From positions 850,684 through 914,683 of the forward strand of contig NZ_LMHC01000001.1 in the NCBI RefSeq assembly GCF_001427665.1: 64,000 nt of DNA, read 5' to 3'. Position 1 is the stretch's first letter. Every line of letters begins with the position of its first letter. Under the pieces are notes generated by a model that was given only the letters and a program-made list of their open reading frames with translations, had not been told where the DNA came from and made no database searches. This DNA comes from Caulobacter sp. Root655. Its GTDB lineage: Bacteria; Pseudomonadota; Alphaproteobacteria; Caulobacterales; Caulobacteraceae. Made by a program: the position numbers and the translations under genes. Positions 33,137 through 41,854 of the stretch are shown here, piece by piece.

Positions 33137-34504
33137 ATGATCCCCAAACCCGCCACATCCCCCACCCTAGCGGACCTGATCCAGGCCGAAGCCGCGCGCT
33201 TCACCGCCGAGCATCCGCGCTCGGTCGCCATGTCGCGCCAGTCGGCCGAGGTCTGGCGCGGCGGGGCGCCGATGCATTGGATGACCGACTGGGCCAGCCC
33301 GTGCCCGATCTTCGCGGCCCAGGGCGTCGGGGCTCAGATCACCGACGTCGACGGGGTGCTGTACGACGACTTCTGCCTGGCCGACACGCCGGCGATGTTC
33401 GGCCATGGCGAGAGCGCGGTGGCGCGGGCCATCGCCGACCAGGCCCAGCGCGGCACGGGCTTCATGCTGCCCACCGCCTCGGCGGTGATCGTCGGCCGGC
33501 TGCTGGCGCAGCGGTTCGGCCTGCCGCTGTGGCAGGCGGCGACCACGGCCAGCGACGCCAACCGCGCCGCCATCCGCTGGGCGCGGGCGGTCACGGGGCG
33601 TCCGGTGATCCTGGTGTTCGACGGCGGCTATCACGGCATGGTCGACGACGCCTTCGTGGTGTTGAAGGACGGCCAGCCGGTGATGAAGCCGGGCCTGCTG
33701 GGCCAGGTCCACGACCTGACCGCCACCACCCGGGTCGTGCCGTTCAACGACCTGGCCGCCCTCGAAGCCGCCCTGGCCCCCGGCGATGTCGCCTGTGTGC
33801 TGGCCGAGCCGGTGATGACCAATTGCGGGATGATCCTGCCCGAGCCCGGCTTCCACGACGCCCTGCGCGCCCTGACCCTCGCGGCCGGGACGCTGCTGGT
33901 CATCGACGAGACCCACACCATCTCCACCGGCCCCGGCGGCTACACCCGGGCCCACGGCCTGGAGCCGGACATCTTCGTGATCGGCAAGGCCATCGCCGGC
34001 GGCGTGCCGGCCGCCGTCTGGGGCGTGACGGCGCGGCTGTCCGAACGCATGGACGAGGCGGCCGCCAAGGTCGGGCCGGGACAGTCGGGGATCGGCACCA
34101 CCCTGTCGGGCGCCGCCCTGGCCCTGGCCGCCATGCGCGCCATGCTGTCGGAGGTGATGACCGACGCGGCCTATGAGCGGATGCTGGCCGGAGCCGAGCG
34201 GCTGGTCGCCGGCCTGCGCGCCGTCATCGCCAAGCGGGGCCTGGCCTGGTCGGTGGTCCATGTTGGGGCGCGCGTCGAGCTGATCCTGGCCGACCCGCCG
34301 CCGAAAAACGCCGCCGCGATGCGCGAGGCGCTGGACCCCGACCTGCTGTCCGCGCTTCATCTGTGGCTGATCAACCGTGGGGTGCTGATCGCGCCCTTCC
34401 ACACCATGATGCTGGTGTCGCCGGTGACTCAGGACGCGGCGGTGGACCGACTGGTCGCCGCCGTGGATGGGTTCGCCGGGGCGCTGGAGGGGTTAGAGGC
34501 ATGA
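33137..34504 (+). CDS. Class-III aminotransferase, glutamate-1-semialdehyde-aminomutase-like
   Basis: 455 residues. It has the aminomutase-like order: FCLADTPAMFGHGESAVARA, TTASDANRAAIRWARAVTGR, then FDGGYHGMVDD and DETHTISTGPGGYTRAHGL, with cofactor Lys284 in VIGKAIAGGVPAAVWG. True HemL enzymes act on glutamate semialdehyde; this divergent member in an amine-degrading cluster more likely transaminates an amine or amino acid. Start ATG 33137, just after an A repeat. It is the second of three PLP enzymes in the island. Confidence 0.82.
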   Translation: MIPKPATSPTLADLIQAEAARFTAEHPRSVAMSRQSAEVWRGGAPMHWMTDWASPCPIFAAQGVGAQITDVDGVLYDDFCLADTPAMFGHGESAVARAIADQAQRGTGFMLPTASAVIVGRLLAQRFGLPLWQAATTASDANRAAIRWARAVTGRPVILVFDGGYHGMVDDAFVVLKDGQPVMKPGLLGQVHDLTATTRVVPFNDLAALEAALAPGDVACVLAEPVMTNCGMILPEPGFHDALRALTLAAGTLLVIDETHTISTGPGGYTRAHGLEPDIFVIGKAIAGGVPAAVWGVTARLSERMDEAAAKVGPGQSGIGTTLSGAALALAAMRAMLSEVMTDAAYERMLAGAERLVAGLRAVIAKRGLAWSVVHVGARVELILADPPPKNAAAMREALDPDLLSALHLWLINRGVLIAPFHTMMLVSPVTQDAAVDRLVAAVDGFAGALEGLEA

Positions 34505-34518
34505 GTTTTCACCTAAAT

Positions 34519-34622
34519 CCGATCATCCCCGCGAAGGCGGGGACCCAAGCCGAGGTTGGCGTTTCGCTCCGGATGTTTGCCGCCGCCTCAGCTTGGGTCC
34601 CCGCCTTCGCGGGGATGATCGG
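34519..34622. repeat. Palindromic intergenic repeat, family B
   Basis: CCGATCATCCCCGCGAAGGC and the complement ending GGGGATGATCGG, inner GGGACCCAAGC facing GCTTGGGTCCC. It ends 18 bp before the synthetase ATG. Confidence 0.85.
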
Positions 34623-34640
34623 AGAAGAGGGCCGGCACCC

Positions 34641-36026
34641 ATGACGCTCCCTTCGGTCGCCGATCCCCAGGAGTGCCGTGACTTCCTCGCCGCCAACCCC
34701 GGCGTCAAATATGTCGAGGTGTTCTTCACCTCCATGACCGGCGTGCCGCGCGGCAAGCGGCTGCGGATTCATGAGCTGCCGGCGATCTACGACTACGGCC
34801 GCTTCCTGCCCGGCTCGATCCTGGTGGTCGACACCCTGGGGGCCGACTGCGAGGAGACCGGCCTGGTCTGGGAGGACGGCGACGCCGACCGCCGCGCCCG
34901 GCCCGTGCCCGGGACCCTGACCCTGGCCCCGTGGCTGGGCCCGGACATGTGCCAGGTGATGCTGTCGCTGTACGAGCTGGACGGGACGCCCAACGACCTG
35001 GACCCCCGCCACGTGCTCAAGCGCGTGCTGGACCGCTTCGCCGCCGACGGCCTGACGCCGGTCGCGGCCTGCGAGCTGGAATACTATCTGGTCGACACCG
35101 AGCGCGGCCCGAACGGTCAGCTGCAGCCGCCGAAGTCGGCCCTGACCGGCCGGCGGCCGCAGGGCATCGAGGTCTATGGCCTGCCCGAGCTGGAGGCCAT
35201 CGCCCCGTTCCTGCGCGAGCTGTGGGACACCTGCGACGTGCTGGGCGTGCCGCTGGAGGGGGCGATCTCGGAGTTCGCCCCCAGCCAGGTCGAGCTGACC
35301 CTCAAGCACAAGCCCGACGCCCTGGCCTGCGCCGACGACGCTCTGCTCTACAAGCGCGCCGCCAAGGGCGTGGCCCTGCGCCACGGCTGCGAGGCCACCT
35401 TCATGGCCAAGCCCTGGGCCGACAAGGCCGGCAACGGCTTCCACGTGCATATGAGCTTCAACGACGCGGCCGGGAACAACCTGTGCGCCAGCGACGATCC
35501 GGAGGGCTCGGACCTGCTGCGCCACGCGATCGGCGGCATGAAGACGCTGATGGCCGAGTGCATGGCCATCCTGGCGCCCAACGCCAACAGCTATCGCCGC
35601 TTCAAGGCCAACAGCTACGCCCCCGTCGCCCCGACCTGGGGCGTCAACAACCGCACGGTCAGTCTGCGCGTGCCGGCCGGCCCGCCGCCGACCCGGCATG
35701 TCGAGCATCGGGTGGCCGGGGCTGACGGCAACCCGTACCTGGTGCTGGCCGTGCTGCTGGCCTGCGCCCACCACGGCATCACCAACCGGATCGACCCGGG
35801 CCCGGGGGTGGTCGGCGACGGCTACGCGGCCGCCGCCAAGGAGAAGATCCGCCTGCCGACCGACTGGTACGCGGCCGTCAACCTGTTCGAAGGCTGCGAG
35901 GTGCTGCGCGACTATCTGGGCGACCGGTTCGTGGAGATGTTCGTCTCGGTGAAACGCACCGAACAGGCGCGCTTCGCCGAGGTGGTCACGCAGCTGGATT
36001 ATGACTGGTATCTGCGCAACGCCTGA
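34641..36026 (+). CDS. Gamma-glutamylpolyamine synthetase (PuuA-like), paralogue 1
   Basis: 461 residues of the glutamine-synthetase superfamily. ATP-dependent ligation of glutamate to an amine such as putrescine is expected. Visible motifs: ACELEYYLV (metal Glu), SEFAPSQVELTLKHKPD, NGFHVHMSF (GS His loop), NNRTVSLRVPAG and EHRVAGADGNPYL. The Tyr adenylylation motif of GlnA is absent, and the C-terminal half differs from true GS. Start ATG 34641, preceded by AAGAGGG and a B repeat. A second synthetase lies at 44171. The two may prefer different amines. Confidence 0.88.
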   Translation: MTLPSVADPQECRDFLAANPGVKYVEVFFTSMTGVPRGKRLRIHELPAIYDYGRFLPGSILVVDTLGADCEETGLVWEDGDADRRARPVPGTLTLAPWLGPDMCQVMLSLYELDGTPNDLDPRHVLKRVLDRFAADGLTPVAACELEYYLVDTERGPNGQLQPPKSALTGRRPQGIEVYGLPELEAIAPFLRELWDTCDVLGVPLEGAISEFAPSQVELTLKHKPDALACADDALLYKRAAKGVALRHGCEATFMAKPWADKAGNGFHVHMSFNDAAGNNLCASDDPEGSDLLRHAIGGMKTLMAECMAILAPNANSYRRFKANSYAPVAPTWGVNNRTVSLRVPAGPPPTRHVEHRVAGADGNPYLVLAVLLACAHHGITNRIDPGPGVVGDGYAAAAKEKIRLPTDWYAAVNLFEGCEVLRDYLGDRFVEMFVSVKRTEQARFAEVVTQLDYDWYLRNA

Positions 36027-36069
36027 GGGTTGCCAGATGAATAGGGAGCTTGAGTTGCAAGCGTGATCT

Positions 36070-36199
36070 CCCTTCCCCCTTGATGGGGGAAGGGCCGGGG
36101 ATGGGGTGAAGGAGGTTCCGGATGTGGCGCGGCCGAGGTCGCCGCCATCGCCGTGGTCACCCCCACCCCCGACCCCTCTCCCATCGAGGGGGAGGGGAG
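36070..36199. repeat. Palindromic intergenic repeat, family A
   Basis: CCCTTCCCCCTTGATGGGGG and CCCTCTCCCATCGAGGGGGA arms, inner GGGATGGGGTG facing CACCCCCGACC. Lies between the synthetase and the transporter binding protein. Confidence 0.75.
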
Positions 36200-36247
36200 T
36201 TCTGATTTATCCGCCATCGGACGAATTCAAGGGGAGACACCAGGGCC

Positions 36248-37354
36248 ATGAGCACCAACCGCATTCCTTCCGGGCGAGTTTTGGGCACTCGCCGCTCACT
36301 GCTGACGGCCATGGGCGCCGCGGCCATCGGCATCAGCTTCACCGCCTGCGGCGAGAAGCCCAAGGCTCCGGCCGGCGGCGCCGAGGAGCCCAAGCTGAAC
36401 TTCTACAACTGGGACACCTATATCGGCGAGACGACGCTGGGCGACTTCAAGAAGGCCTCGGGCGTCGACGTCAATATGAGCCTGTTCGCCACCAACGACG
36501 AACTGTTCGCCAAGCTGAAGGCGGGCAATGCCGGCTATGACGTGATCGTGCCGTCCAACGAGTTCGTCACCCGCATGGGCCAGGCGGGCATGCTGGAGGC
36601 GCTGGACCATTCCAAGATCCCCAACGTCAAGAACGTCGACCCCACCTTCCTCAACCCGGACTACGATCCGGGCCGCAGGTTCTCGATGCCCTACACTTGG
36701 CTGGTGCTGGGCATCGGCTACCGCAAGAGCAAGGTGAAGGGCGTGCCCGACAGCTGGAAGTGGCTGTTCGACAGCGACCAGTACAAGGGCCGCATCGCCC
36801 TGCTGTCGGAAAGCGCCGACCTGATCCGCCTGGCCGCCAAGTACAAGGGCCACAGCGTCAACAACATCCCGCCCGAGCTGGTCAAAGAGATCGAGCAGAT
36901 GCTGATCAAGCAGAAGCCCTATGTGAAGGCGTTCCACGACGACAACGGCCAGGACATGCTGGTGGCCGGCGATGTCGACCTGGTGCTGGAATACAACGGC
37001 GACATCGCCCAGGTGATGAAGGACGATCCGGACCTCGGCTTCGTGGTCCCCAAGGAAGGGTCGCTGATCAATTCCGACACCCTGTGCATCCCCAAGGGCG
37101 CGCCGCGTCCGGACAACGCCCACAAGTTCATCAACTATCTGCTGGACGCCCAGGCCGGGGCCGAGATCTCCAAGACCATCCTCTACCCGACCCCCAACGC
37201 GGCGGCCAAGGCGCTGATGCCGGCGTCCTATCGCGACAACCCGGTGATCTTCCCGGCCGCCGACATCATGAGCAAGTGCGAGTACGGAGCGTTCGAGGGG
37301 GCCGAGAAGGCCAGCCTGTACGAGGAAGTGATCACCCGGGTCCGGGCGGCTTAG
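36248..37354 (+). CDS. potF: Polyamine ABC transporter substrate-binding lipoprotein (PotF/PotD-like)
   Basis: 368 residues. The N-terminus has Arg15-Arg16 followed by a hydrophobic stretch and the lipobox FTAC (Cys34), so it is a lipid-anchored periplasmic binding protein, possibly Tat-exported. The start of the mature fold, LNFYNWDTYIGETTLGDF, is characteristic of PotF/PotD, as are GYDVIVPSNEFVTRM and LVLEYNGDIAQVM. It delivers putrescine or spermidine to the membrane parts encoded just downstream. ATG 36248 follows AAGGGGAGA. Confidence 0.92.
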   Translation: MSTNRIPSGRVLGTRRSLLTAMGAAAIGISFTACGEKPKAPAGGAEEPKLNFYNWDTYIGETTLGDFKKASGVDVNMSLFATNDELFAKLKAGNAGYDVIVPSNEFVTRMGQAGMLEALDHSKIPNVKNVDPTFLNPDYDPGRRFSMPYTWLVLGIGYRKSKVKGVPDSWKWLFDSDQYKGRIALLSESADLIRLAAKYKGHSVNNIPPELVKEIEQMLIKQKPYVKAFHDDNGQDMLVAGDVDLVLEYNGDIAQVMKDDPDLGFVVPKEGSLINSDTLCIPKGAPRPDNAHKFINYLLDAQAGAEISKTILYPTPNAAAKALMPASYRDNPVIFPAADIMSKCEYGAFEGAEKASLYEEVITRVRAA

Positions 37355-37366
37355 GGGGCTTTGGGT

Positions 37367-37500
37367 CCTCCCCCTTTGGGGGAGGCGATCGCGTAGCGAT
37401 CGGTGGGGGGAGTTTTGGGATCGCCGATCCGGGGTGTGGTCGCGATCCAGATACTCCCCCCTCCGTCGGCTTCGCCGACACCTCCCCCACAGGGGGAGGC
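37367..37500. repeat. Palindromic intergenic repeat, family A
   Basis: CCTCCCCCTTTGGGGGAGG and CCTCCCCCACAGGGGGAGG ends, GCGATCGCGTAGCGATCG near one end and GTCGGCTTCGCCGAC near the other. It sits 22 bp before the potH start. An open frame crosses it into potH but is not protein-like. Confidence 0.82.
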
Positions 37501-37522
37501 TTTAGAGGAAAGGGACCCGTCG

Positions 37523-38410
37523 ATGGAGCAGAGCTGGAAACAGGCCAAGGGCGTCTTCGCCGCGGCGCTGGGCGCGCCGCTGGTGTGGCTGGTGCTGTTC
37601 TTCCTCGTGCCGCTGGCCATCGTCTGGGCCTACAGCTTCGGCCACAACGAGGGCCTGACCCAGATCGCCATCACCGGCACGTTCAAGAACTACGCGCGGG
37701 CGATCGAGCCGCTGTACCTGAAGATCTTCCTGAAGTCGGCCGGGGTGGCGGCCCTGACCACCGGCCTGTGCCTGGTGATCGGCTTCCCCGTGGCCCTGGC
37801 CATCACCTTCGCCTCGCAGAAGGCCAAGGCCTGGCTGCTGCTGCTGATCATGCTGCCGTTCTGGACCAACCTGCTGATCCGCACCTACGCGCTGATCGCC
37901 GTGCTGCGCAACGAGGGCTACATCAACAAGGGCCTGGAGTGGCTGTGGAACCTGGCCGACAAGGTCACGCCCCTGGCTCCGTTCCAGCCGCTGGAGATGA
38001 TGCACACCAATTTCGCGGTGATCGTCGGCCTGGTCTATGTCCACCTGCCGTTCATGGTGCTGCCGCTGTATTCGGCGCTGGACCGGCTGGACAAGTCGCT
38101 GCTGGAGGCCAGCCTCGACCTGGGAGCCGGGCACATGCGCACCCTGTTCAAGGTGGTCGTGCCCCTGGCCCTGCCGGGCATCGCCTCGGGCGTGCTGATC
38201 ACCTTCATTCCGGCGCTGGGCGCCTATCTGACCCCCGACCTGCTGGGCGGCCCCGACAGCCAGATGATCGCCAACGTCATCGAGCGCCAGTTCAAGCGCG
38301 CCAACGACTGGCCGTTCGGCGCGGCCCTGTCGTTCCTGCTGATGTACCTGACCTTCGTGGCGATCGCGGTGCAGGCGGTGGTGGGACGGAAGAAGGGGGT
38401 GCGGGCGTGA
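37523..38410 (+). CDS. potH: Polyamine ABC transporter permease (PotH-like)
   Basis: 295 residues, six membrane segments. The cytoplasmic EAA loop that contacts the ATPase reads EASLDLGAGHMRTLFKVVVP. N-terminal MEQSWKQAKGVFAAALGAPL and the central NLLIRTYALIAVLRNEGYIN match PotB/PotH permeases. ATG 37523 has AGGAAAGGG upstream. It is followed by the second permease after another A repeat. Confidence 0.92.
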   Translation: MEQSWKQAKGVFAAALGAPLVWLVLFFLVPLAIVWAYSFGHNEGLTQIAITGTFKNYARAIEPLYLKIFLKSAGVAALTTGLCLVIGFPVALAITFASQKAKAWLLLLIMLPFWTNLLIRTYALIAVLRNEGYINKGLEWLWNLADKVTPLAPFQPLEMMHTNFAVIVGLVYVHLPFMVLPLYSALDRLDKSLLEASLDLGAGHMRTLFKVVVPLALPGIASGVLITFIPALGAYLTPDLLGGPDSQMIANVIERQFKRANDWPFGAALSFLLMYLTFVAIAVQAVVGRKKGVRA

Positions 38411-38427
38411 GCGTTCGCGCACTCAAA

Positions 38428-38559
38428 GCCTCCCCCCGTGGGGGAGGTGTCGGCGCAGCCGACGGAGGGGGGAGCGATCGGCCGATGACCGCCACCTGGA
38501 TCCTCGACCCTAAAACTCCCCCCACCGGCCTTCGGCCACCTCCCCCACGGGGGGAGGCC
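38428..38559. repeat. Palindromic intergenic repeat, family A
   Basis: GCCTCCCCCCGTGGGGGAGG at the left, CCTCCCCCACGGGGGGAGGC at the right, with GTCGGCGCAGCCGAC inside. The right arm ends 5 bp before the potI ATG and supplies its GGAGG. Confidence 0.85.
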
Positions 38560-38564
38560 TTCCA

Positions 38565-39422
38565 ATGACCCGCAAATCCCCGCCCGGCCCCCTCGAATAC
38601 CTCCGCCGCTGGCAGATGCAGGCCTGGCTGGCGGCCGTGGGGATCTTCCTCTACGCGCCGCTGATCGCCCTGATGGCCTTCAGCTTCAACGACAGCCGGC
38701 GCAACATCGTCTGGAAGGGCTTCACTCTCAAATATTACGAGAAGGCCCTGAACAACGACGGGCTGATCGAGGCCTTCGCCAATTCCCTGACCATCGCCGC
38801 CCTGTGCACCGTGCTCAGCGTCGTGCTCGGGGCCATGGTCGCCCTGGCCCTGTGGCGCTTCCGGTTCCCAGGCAAGACGGCGCTGGACGGGGCCCTGGCC
38901 CTGCCGATCGTGGTGCCCGAGATCTGCATGGGCGTGGCCATGCTGGTGTTCTTCGCCAAGGTGCTGCCCTGGCCGGTGGGCCTGCCCTGGCCGTTGAACC
39001 TGGGGGCCATCACCATCGCCCACGTGTCGTTCTCGTTCCCGTTCGTGGCGGTGGTGGTGCGGGCCCGCATGGCCAGCTTCAACCGCGAGATGGAGGAGGC
39101 GGCCCGCGACCTGGGGGCCGGCGAGTGGCGCACGATCAAGGACGTGATCCTGCCGCACATGGCGCCGTCGCTGGTGGCGGGCGCCCTGCTGGCCTTCACC
39201 CTGAGCCTCGACGACTTCGTCATCACCTTCTTCACCGCGGGACCCGATACCGTGACCTTCCCGGTCAAGGTCTATTCGATGGTGCGGTTCTCGGTGACGC
39301 CGGAGGTCAACGCCGCCTCGACCATCCTGATCGTGCTGACGGTGCTCCTGACGGCGGTGGCGCTGAAGCTGCAGGGCGACCCGGCCGGCGTGGCCGGCGG
39401 GCATGGGGGGGAGAAGGCATGA
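38565..39422 (+). CDS. potI: Polyamine ABC transporter permease (PotI-like)
   Basis: 285 residues, six membrane segments. EAA loop EAARDLGAGEWRTIKDVILP. Also LIALMAFSFNDSRRNIVWKG (the PotI-type periplasmic loop) and LSLDDFVITFFTAGP. With PotH it forms the heterodimeric channel. The ribosome site GGGGGGAGGCC lies in the right arm of the A repeat just upstream, so the repeat contributes to its translation. ATG 38565. Confidence 0.92.
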   Translation: MTRKSPPGPLEYLRRWQMQAWLAAVGIFLYAPLIALMAFSFNDSRRNIVWKGFTLKYYEKALNNDGLIEAFANSLTIAALCTVLSVVLGAMVALALWRFRFPGKTALDGALALPIVVPEICMGVAMLVFFAKVLPWPVGLPWPLNLGAITIAHVSFSFPFVAVVVRARMASFNREMEEAARDLGAGEWRTIKDVILPHMAPSLVAGALLAFTLSLDDFVITFFTAGPDTVTFPVKVYSMVRFSVTPEVNAASTILIVLTVLLTAVALKLQGDPAGVAGGHGGEKA

Positions 39423-39436
39423 GCCTTTCCTTTCAA

Positions 39437-39540
39437 CCGCTCATCCCCGCGAAGGCGGGGACCCAAGCTGGACTGGCCGGTTCGCTCGCTCTCGCAACGA
39501 CAAACACCGCTTGGGTCCCCGCTTTCGCGGGGATGAGCGG
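39437..39540. repeat. Palindromic intergenic repeat, family B
   Basis: CCGCTCATCCCCGCGAAGGC and complement ending GGGGATGAGCGG. It ends 18 bp before the potG GTG, the same spacing as the B element before the first synthetase. Confidence 0.85.
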
Positions 39541-39558
39541 AGATTCTGGAATCCGCCA

Positions 39559-40680
39559 GTGACCCAACCCATCATCACCTTCGAGAACGTCACCAAGCGC
39601 TTCGGCAAGATGGTGGCCGTCGACAACGTCTCCCTCACCATCCAGGAGGGCGAGTTCTTTTCGCTGCTGGGCCCGTCGGGCTGCGGCAAGACCACCCTGC
39701 TGCGGATGCTGGCCGGGTTCGAGACCCCTACCGAGGGCCGCATCCTGATCGACGGCCAGGATGTCAGCCTGGTGCCGCCCAACAAGCGGCCGGTCAACAT
39801 GGTGTTCCAGTCCTACGCCGTGTTCCCGCACATGAGCGTGGCCGACAATGTCGCCTACGGCCTGAGGGTCGACCGCGTCTCGCGGGCCGAGTGCGACCGC
39901 CGGGTCGAGGAGGCGCTGGACCTCGTCCAGCTGACCGGCCTGGGCGGCCGCAAGCCAGACCAGCTGTCGGGCGGCCAGCGGCAACGTGTTGCGCTGGCGC
40001 GAGCTCTTGTAAAACGGCCCCGCGTGCTGCTGCTCGACGAGCCGCTGTCGGCCCTGGACGCCAAGCTGCGCGACCAGATGCGCACCGAGCTTTCCACCCT
40101 GCAGGAGAAGGTCGGCATCACCTTCATCATGGTCACCCACGACCAGGACGAGGCCCTGGCCCTGGCGTCGCGCTGCGCGGTGATGAACCGCGGCCTGCTG
40201 CAGCAGGTGGCCGGGCCCAGCGACCTCTACGAGTTCCCCAACAGCCGGTTCGTGGCCGACTTCATCGGCAGCGTGAACCTGTTCGAGGGCGTGCTGGCCG
40301 TCGACGAGCCCAGCCACGCGGTGGTCAAGTCGCCGGACGTCGACTGCGACATCTTCCTCGACCACGGGGTCACCGGCGCGCGCGGCGGCACGGTCTGGGC
40401 GGCCCTGCGGCCCGAGAAGATCGAGCTGCACAAGCGCTCCGAGGGCTCGCCGCCGCCCAACATGGGCGACGCGCCGATGGGCACGAACGCCGTGGCCGGA
40501 GTGATCAAGCTGGAAGCTTATCTGGGCAGCGAAAGCGTCTACGACGTCGAGATCAAGGGTGGCCGGAGGGTGAAGGTCACGCGCTCGAACCTGACCCGCT
40601 GGGACCAGGAGGACTTCAAGCTGGGCGAGGCGGTGTGGCTGGGCTGGCACGCCTGCTCGCCGGCGGTGCTGTTGTCGTGA
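39559..40680 (+). CDS. potG: Polyamine ABC transporter ATPase (PotG/PotA-like)
   Basis: 373 residues. Walker A GPSGCGKTT, Q-loop VFQSYAVFPHM, signature LSGGQRQRVALARAL, Walker B VLLLDEPLSALD, His-switch VTHDQDEAL. A C-terminal TOBE domain (about 270-370) follows, usual for Pot ATPases. GTG 39559 is taken as the start because it precedes QPIITFENVTKRFG, and the upstream frame is B repeat. A family A repeat follows. Confidence 0.92.
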   Translation: MTQPIITFENVTKRFGKMVAVDNVSLTIQEGEFFSLLGPSGCGKTTLLRMLAGFETPTEGRILIDGQDVSLVPPNKRPVNMVFQSYAVFPHMSVADNVAYGLRVDRVSRAECDRRVEEALDLVQLTGLGGRKPDQLSGGQRQRVALARALVKRPRVLLLDEPLSALDAKLRDQMRTELSTLQEKVGITFIMVTHDQDEALALASRCAVMNRGLLQQVAGPSDLYEFPNSRFVADFIGSVNLFEGVLAVDEPSHAVVKSPDVDCDIFLDHGVTGARGGTVWAALRPEKIELHKRSEGSPPPNMGDAPMGTNAVAGVIKLEAYLGSESVYDVEIKGGRRVKVTRSNLTRWDQEDFKLGEAVWLGWHACSPAVLLS

Positions 40681-40740
40681 TGACGGCGGCTCACCCACTC
40701 GCCCCCACCTGGCGGCTGCGCCGCCTTCGCACTCCAAGGT

Positions 40741-40876
40741 CCTCCCCCTGTGGGGGAGGTGTCGCCCGAAGGGCGACGGAGGGGGGAGTGATGGGCAACT
40801 GGCCGGGTCTACGATCTTCGATCCGACAACTCCCCCCTCCGATCGCTACGCGATCGCCTCCCCCACAGGGGGAGGG
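40741..40876. repeat. Palindromic intergenic repeat, family A
   Basis: CCTCCCCCTGTGGGGGAGG at the left and CCTCCCCCACAGGGGGAGG at the right. Inner arms differ: GTCGCCCGAAGGGCGAC on one side, CGATCGCTACGCGATCG on the other. Confidence 0.85.
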
Positions 40877-40903
40877 ACTGCGGTCCGCGGGGGCAAGTAG
40901 GCC

Positions 40904-41746
40904 ATGACCCGCCCCGTCGCCGGCATCATCTGCTGCACCCGCACTGTCGGGATCGAACCGGCCCAGGCGGTGATGAACCGCTATGTCGCCAACGCCATGC
41001 GCTATGCCGACGCCGCGGCCCTGCTGGTCCCGTCGATGCCGGAGCTGATGAAGGCCTCCGAGGTCGCCTCCCGCCTCGACGGCCTGATGCTGACCGGCAG
41101 CCCCTCCAACCTCGACCCCGCCCTCTACGGCCAGGACGTCCCCGACGCCCCAGGCCCGTTCGACGCGGCGCGCGACACCATGACCAGCGACCTGATCAAG
41201 GCGATGCTCGATCAGGGCAAGCCGGTGTTCGGCGTCTGCCGGGGCTTCCAGGAGATCAACGTGGCGTTCGGCGGCACCCTGCGCCGCGACATGGGTCAGG
41301 GAGGAGGGGCGGCCAGCGGCGACCTGATCGCCCACCACGCGGCCGACGACGTCGATTTCAACGGCATGTTCGACCACCTGCACGAGGTCGAGCTGACCTC
41401 CGGCGGCGTGCTGGCCACGGCGTTCGACACGCGGGCCGCCACCGTCAATTCCGTGCACTACCAGGGCGTCGACCGGCTGGGCGACGGCCTGACCGTCGAG
41501 GCCCGCGCGCCCGACGGCGTGGTCGAGGCGGTGTCGGCGACGGTGGGCGGCGCCCCGGTTCTGGCCGTCCAGTGGCACCCCGAATGGCGCACCGACCTCA
41601 ACCCCCAGAGCCAGGTGTTCTTCCAGCTGTTCGGGAAGGCGTTGCGGGGGGAACCCCTGATTGCTCCCCTCCCCCTGGAGGGGGGAGGGGCCGGGGGTGG
41701 GGGTGGCGCCGCCGGCGGAACCCGCCACGTCTCAGCGCCACCCTGA
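40904..41746 (+). CDS. puuD: Gamma-glutamyl-GABA hydrolase (PuuD-like, class-I glutamine amidotransferase fold)
   Basis: 280 residues. Hydrolyses gamma-glutamyl-GABA to glutamate and GABA. The catalytic Cys112 is in PVFGVCRGFQEIN, with His225 and Glu227 in VQWHPEW; LMLTGSPSNLDP is the family's N-terminal motif. Residues from about 254 (APLPLEGGGAGGGGGAAGG) are read from an A repeat, giving a Gly-rich tail not found in the fold. ATG 40904. It lies directly upstream of the putrescine-type aminotransferase. Confidence 0.9.
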   Translation: MTRPVAGIICCTRTVGIEPAQAVMNRYVANAMRYADAAALLVPSMPELMKASEVASRLDGLMLTGSPSNLDPALYGQDVPDAPGPFDAARDTMTSDLIKAMLDQGKPVFGVCRGFQEINVAFGGTLRRDMGQGGGAASGDLIAHHAADDVDFNGMFDHLHEVELTSGGVLATAFDTRAATVNSVHYQGVDRLGDGLTVEARAPDGVVEAVSATVGGAPVLAVQWHPEWRTDLNPQSQVFFQLFGKALRGEPLIAPLPLEGGGAGGGGGAAGGTRHVSAPP

Positions 41747-41795
41747 ACCGTTTCCACCCCCATCCCCAACCCTTCCCCCCTCCAGGGGGAAGGGA
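41664..41795. repeat. Palindromic repeat, family A, overlapping puuD 3' end
   Basis: CTCCCCTCCCCCTGGAGGGG at the left, CTTCCCCCCTCCAGGGGGAA at the right, inner GGGGGTGGGGGTGG facing CACCCCCATCCCC. It encodes the last ~28 codons of puuD. Confidence 0.82.
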
Positions 41796-41854
41796 GCGCG
41801 CAGCGGTTCGACCTGCTGCCTGACAATAAGAACAAGACCCAGGAGTACCCCCCG

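Noticed and set aside
33137..34504. HemL (glutamate-1-semialdehyde aminomutase) for haem synthesis
   Set aside because: The sequence is divergent from HemL and the gene lies inside an amine-degrading operon; a transaminase role is more likely.
41658..41746. Gly-rich tail of the PuuD-like protein as a functional domain
   Set aside because: It corresponds exactly to a repeat element and has no recognisable fold, so it is treated as a repeat-derived extension.
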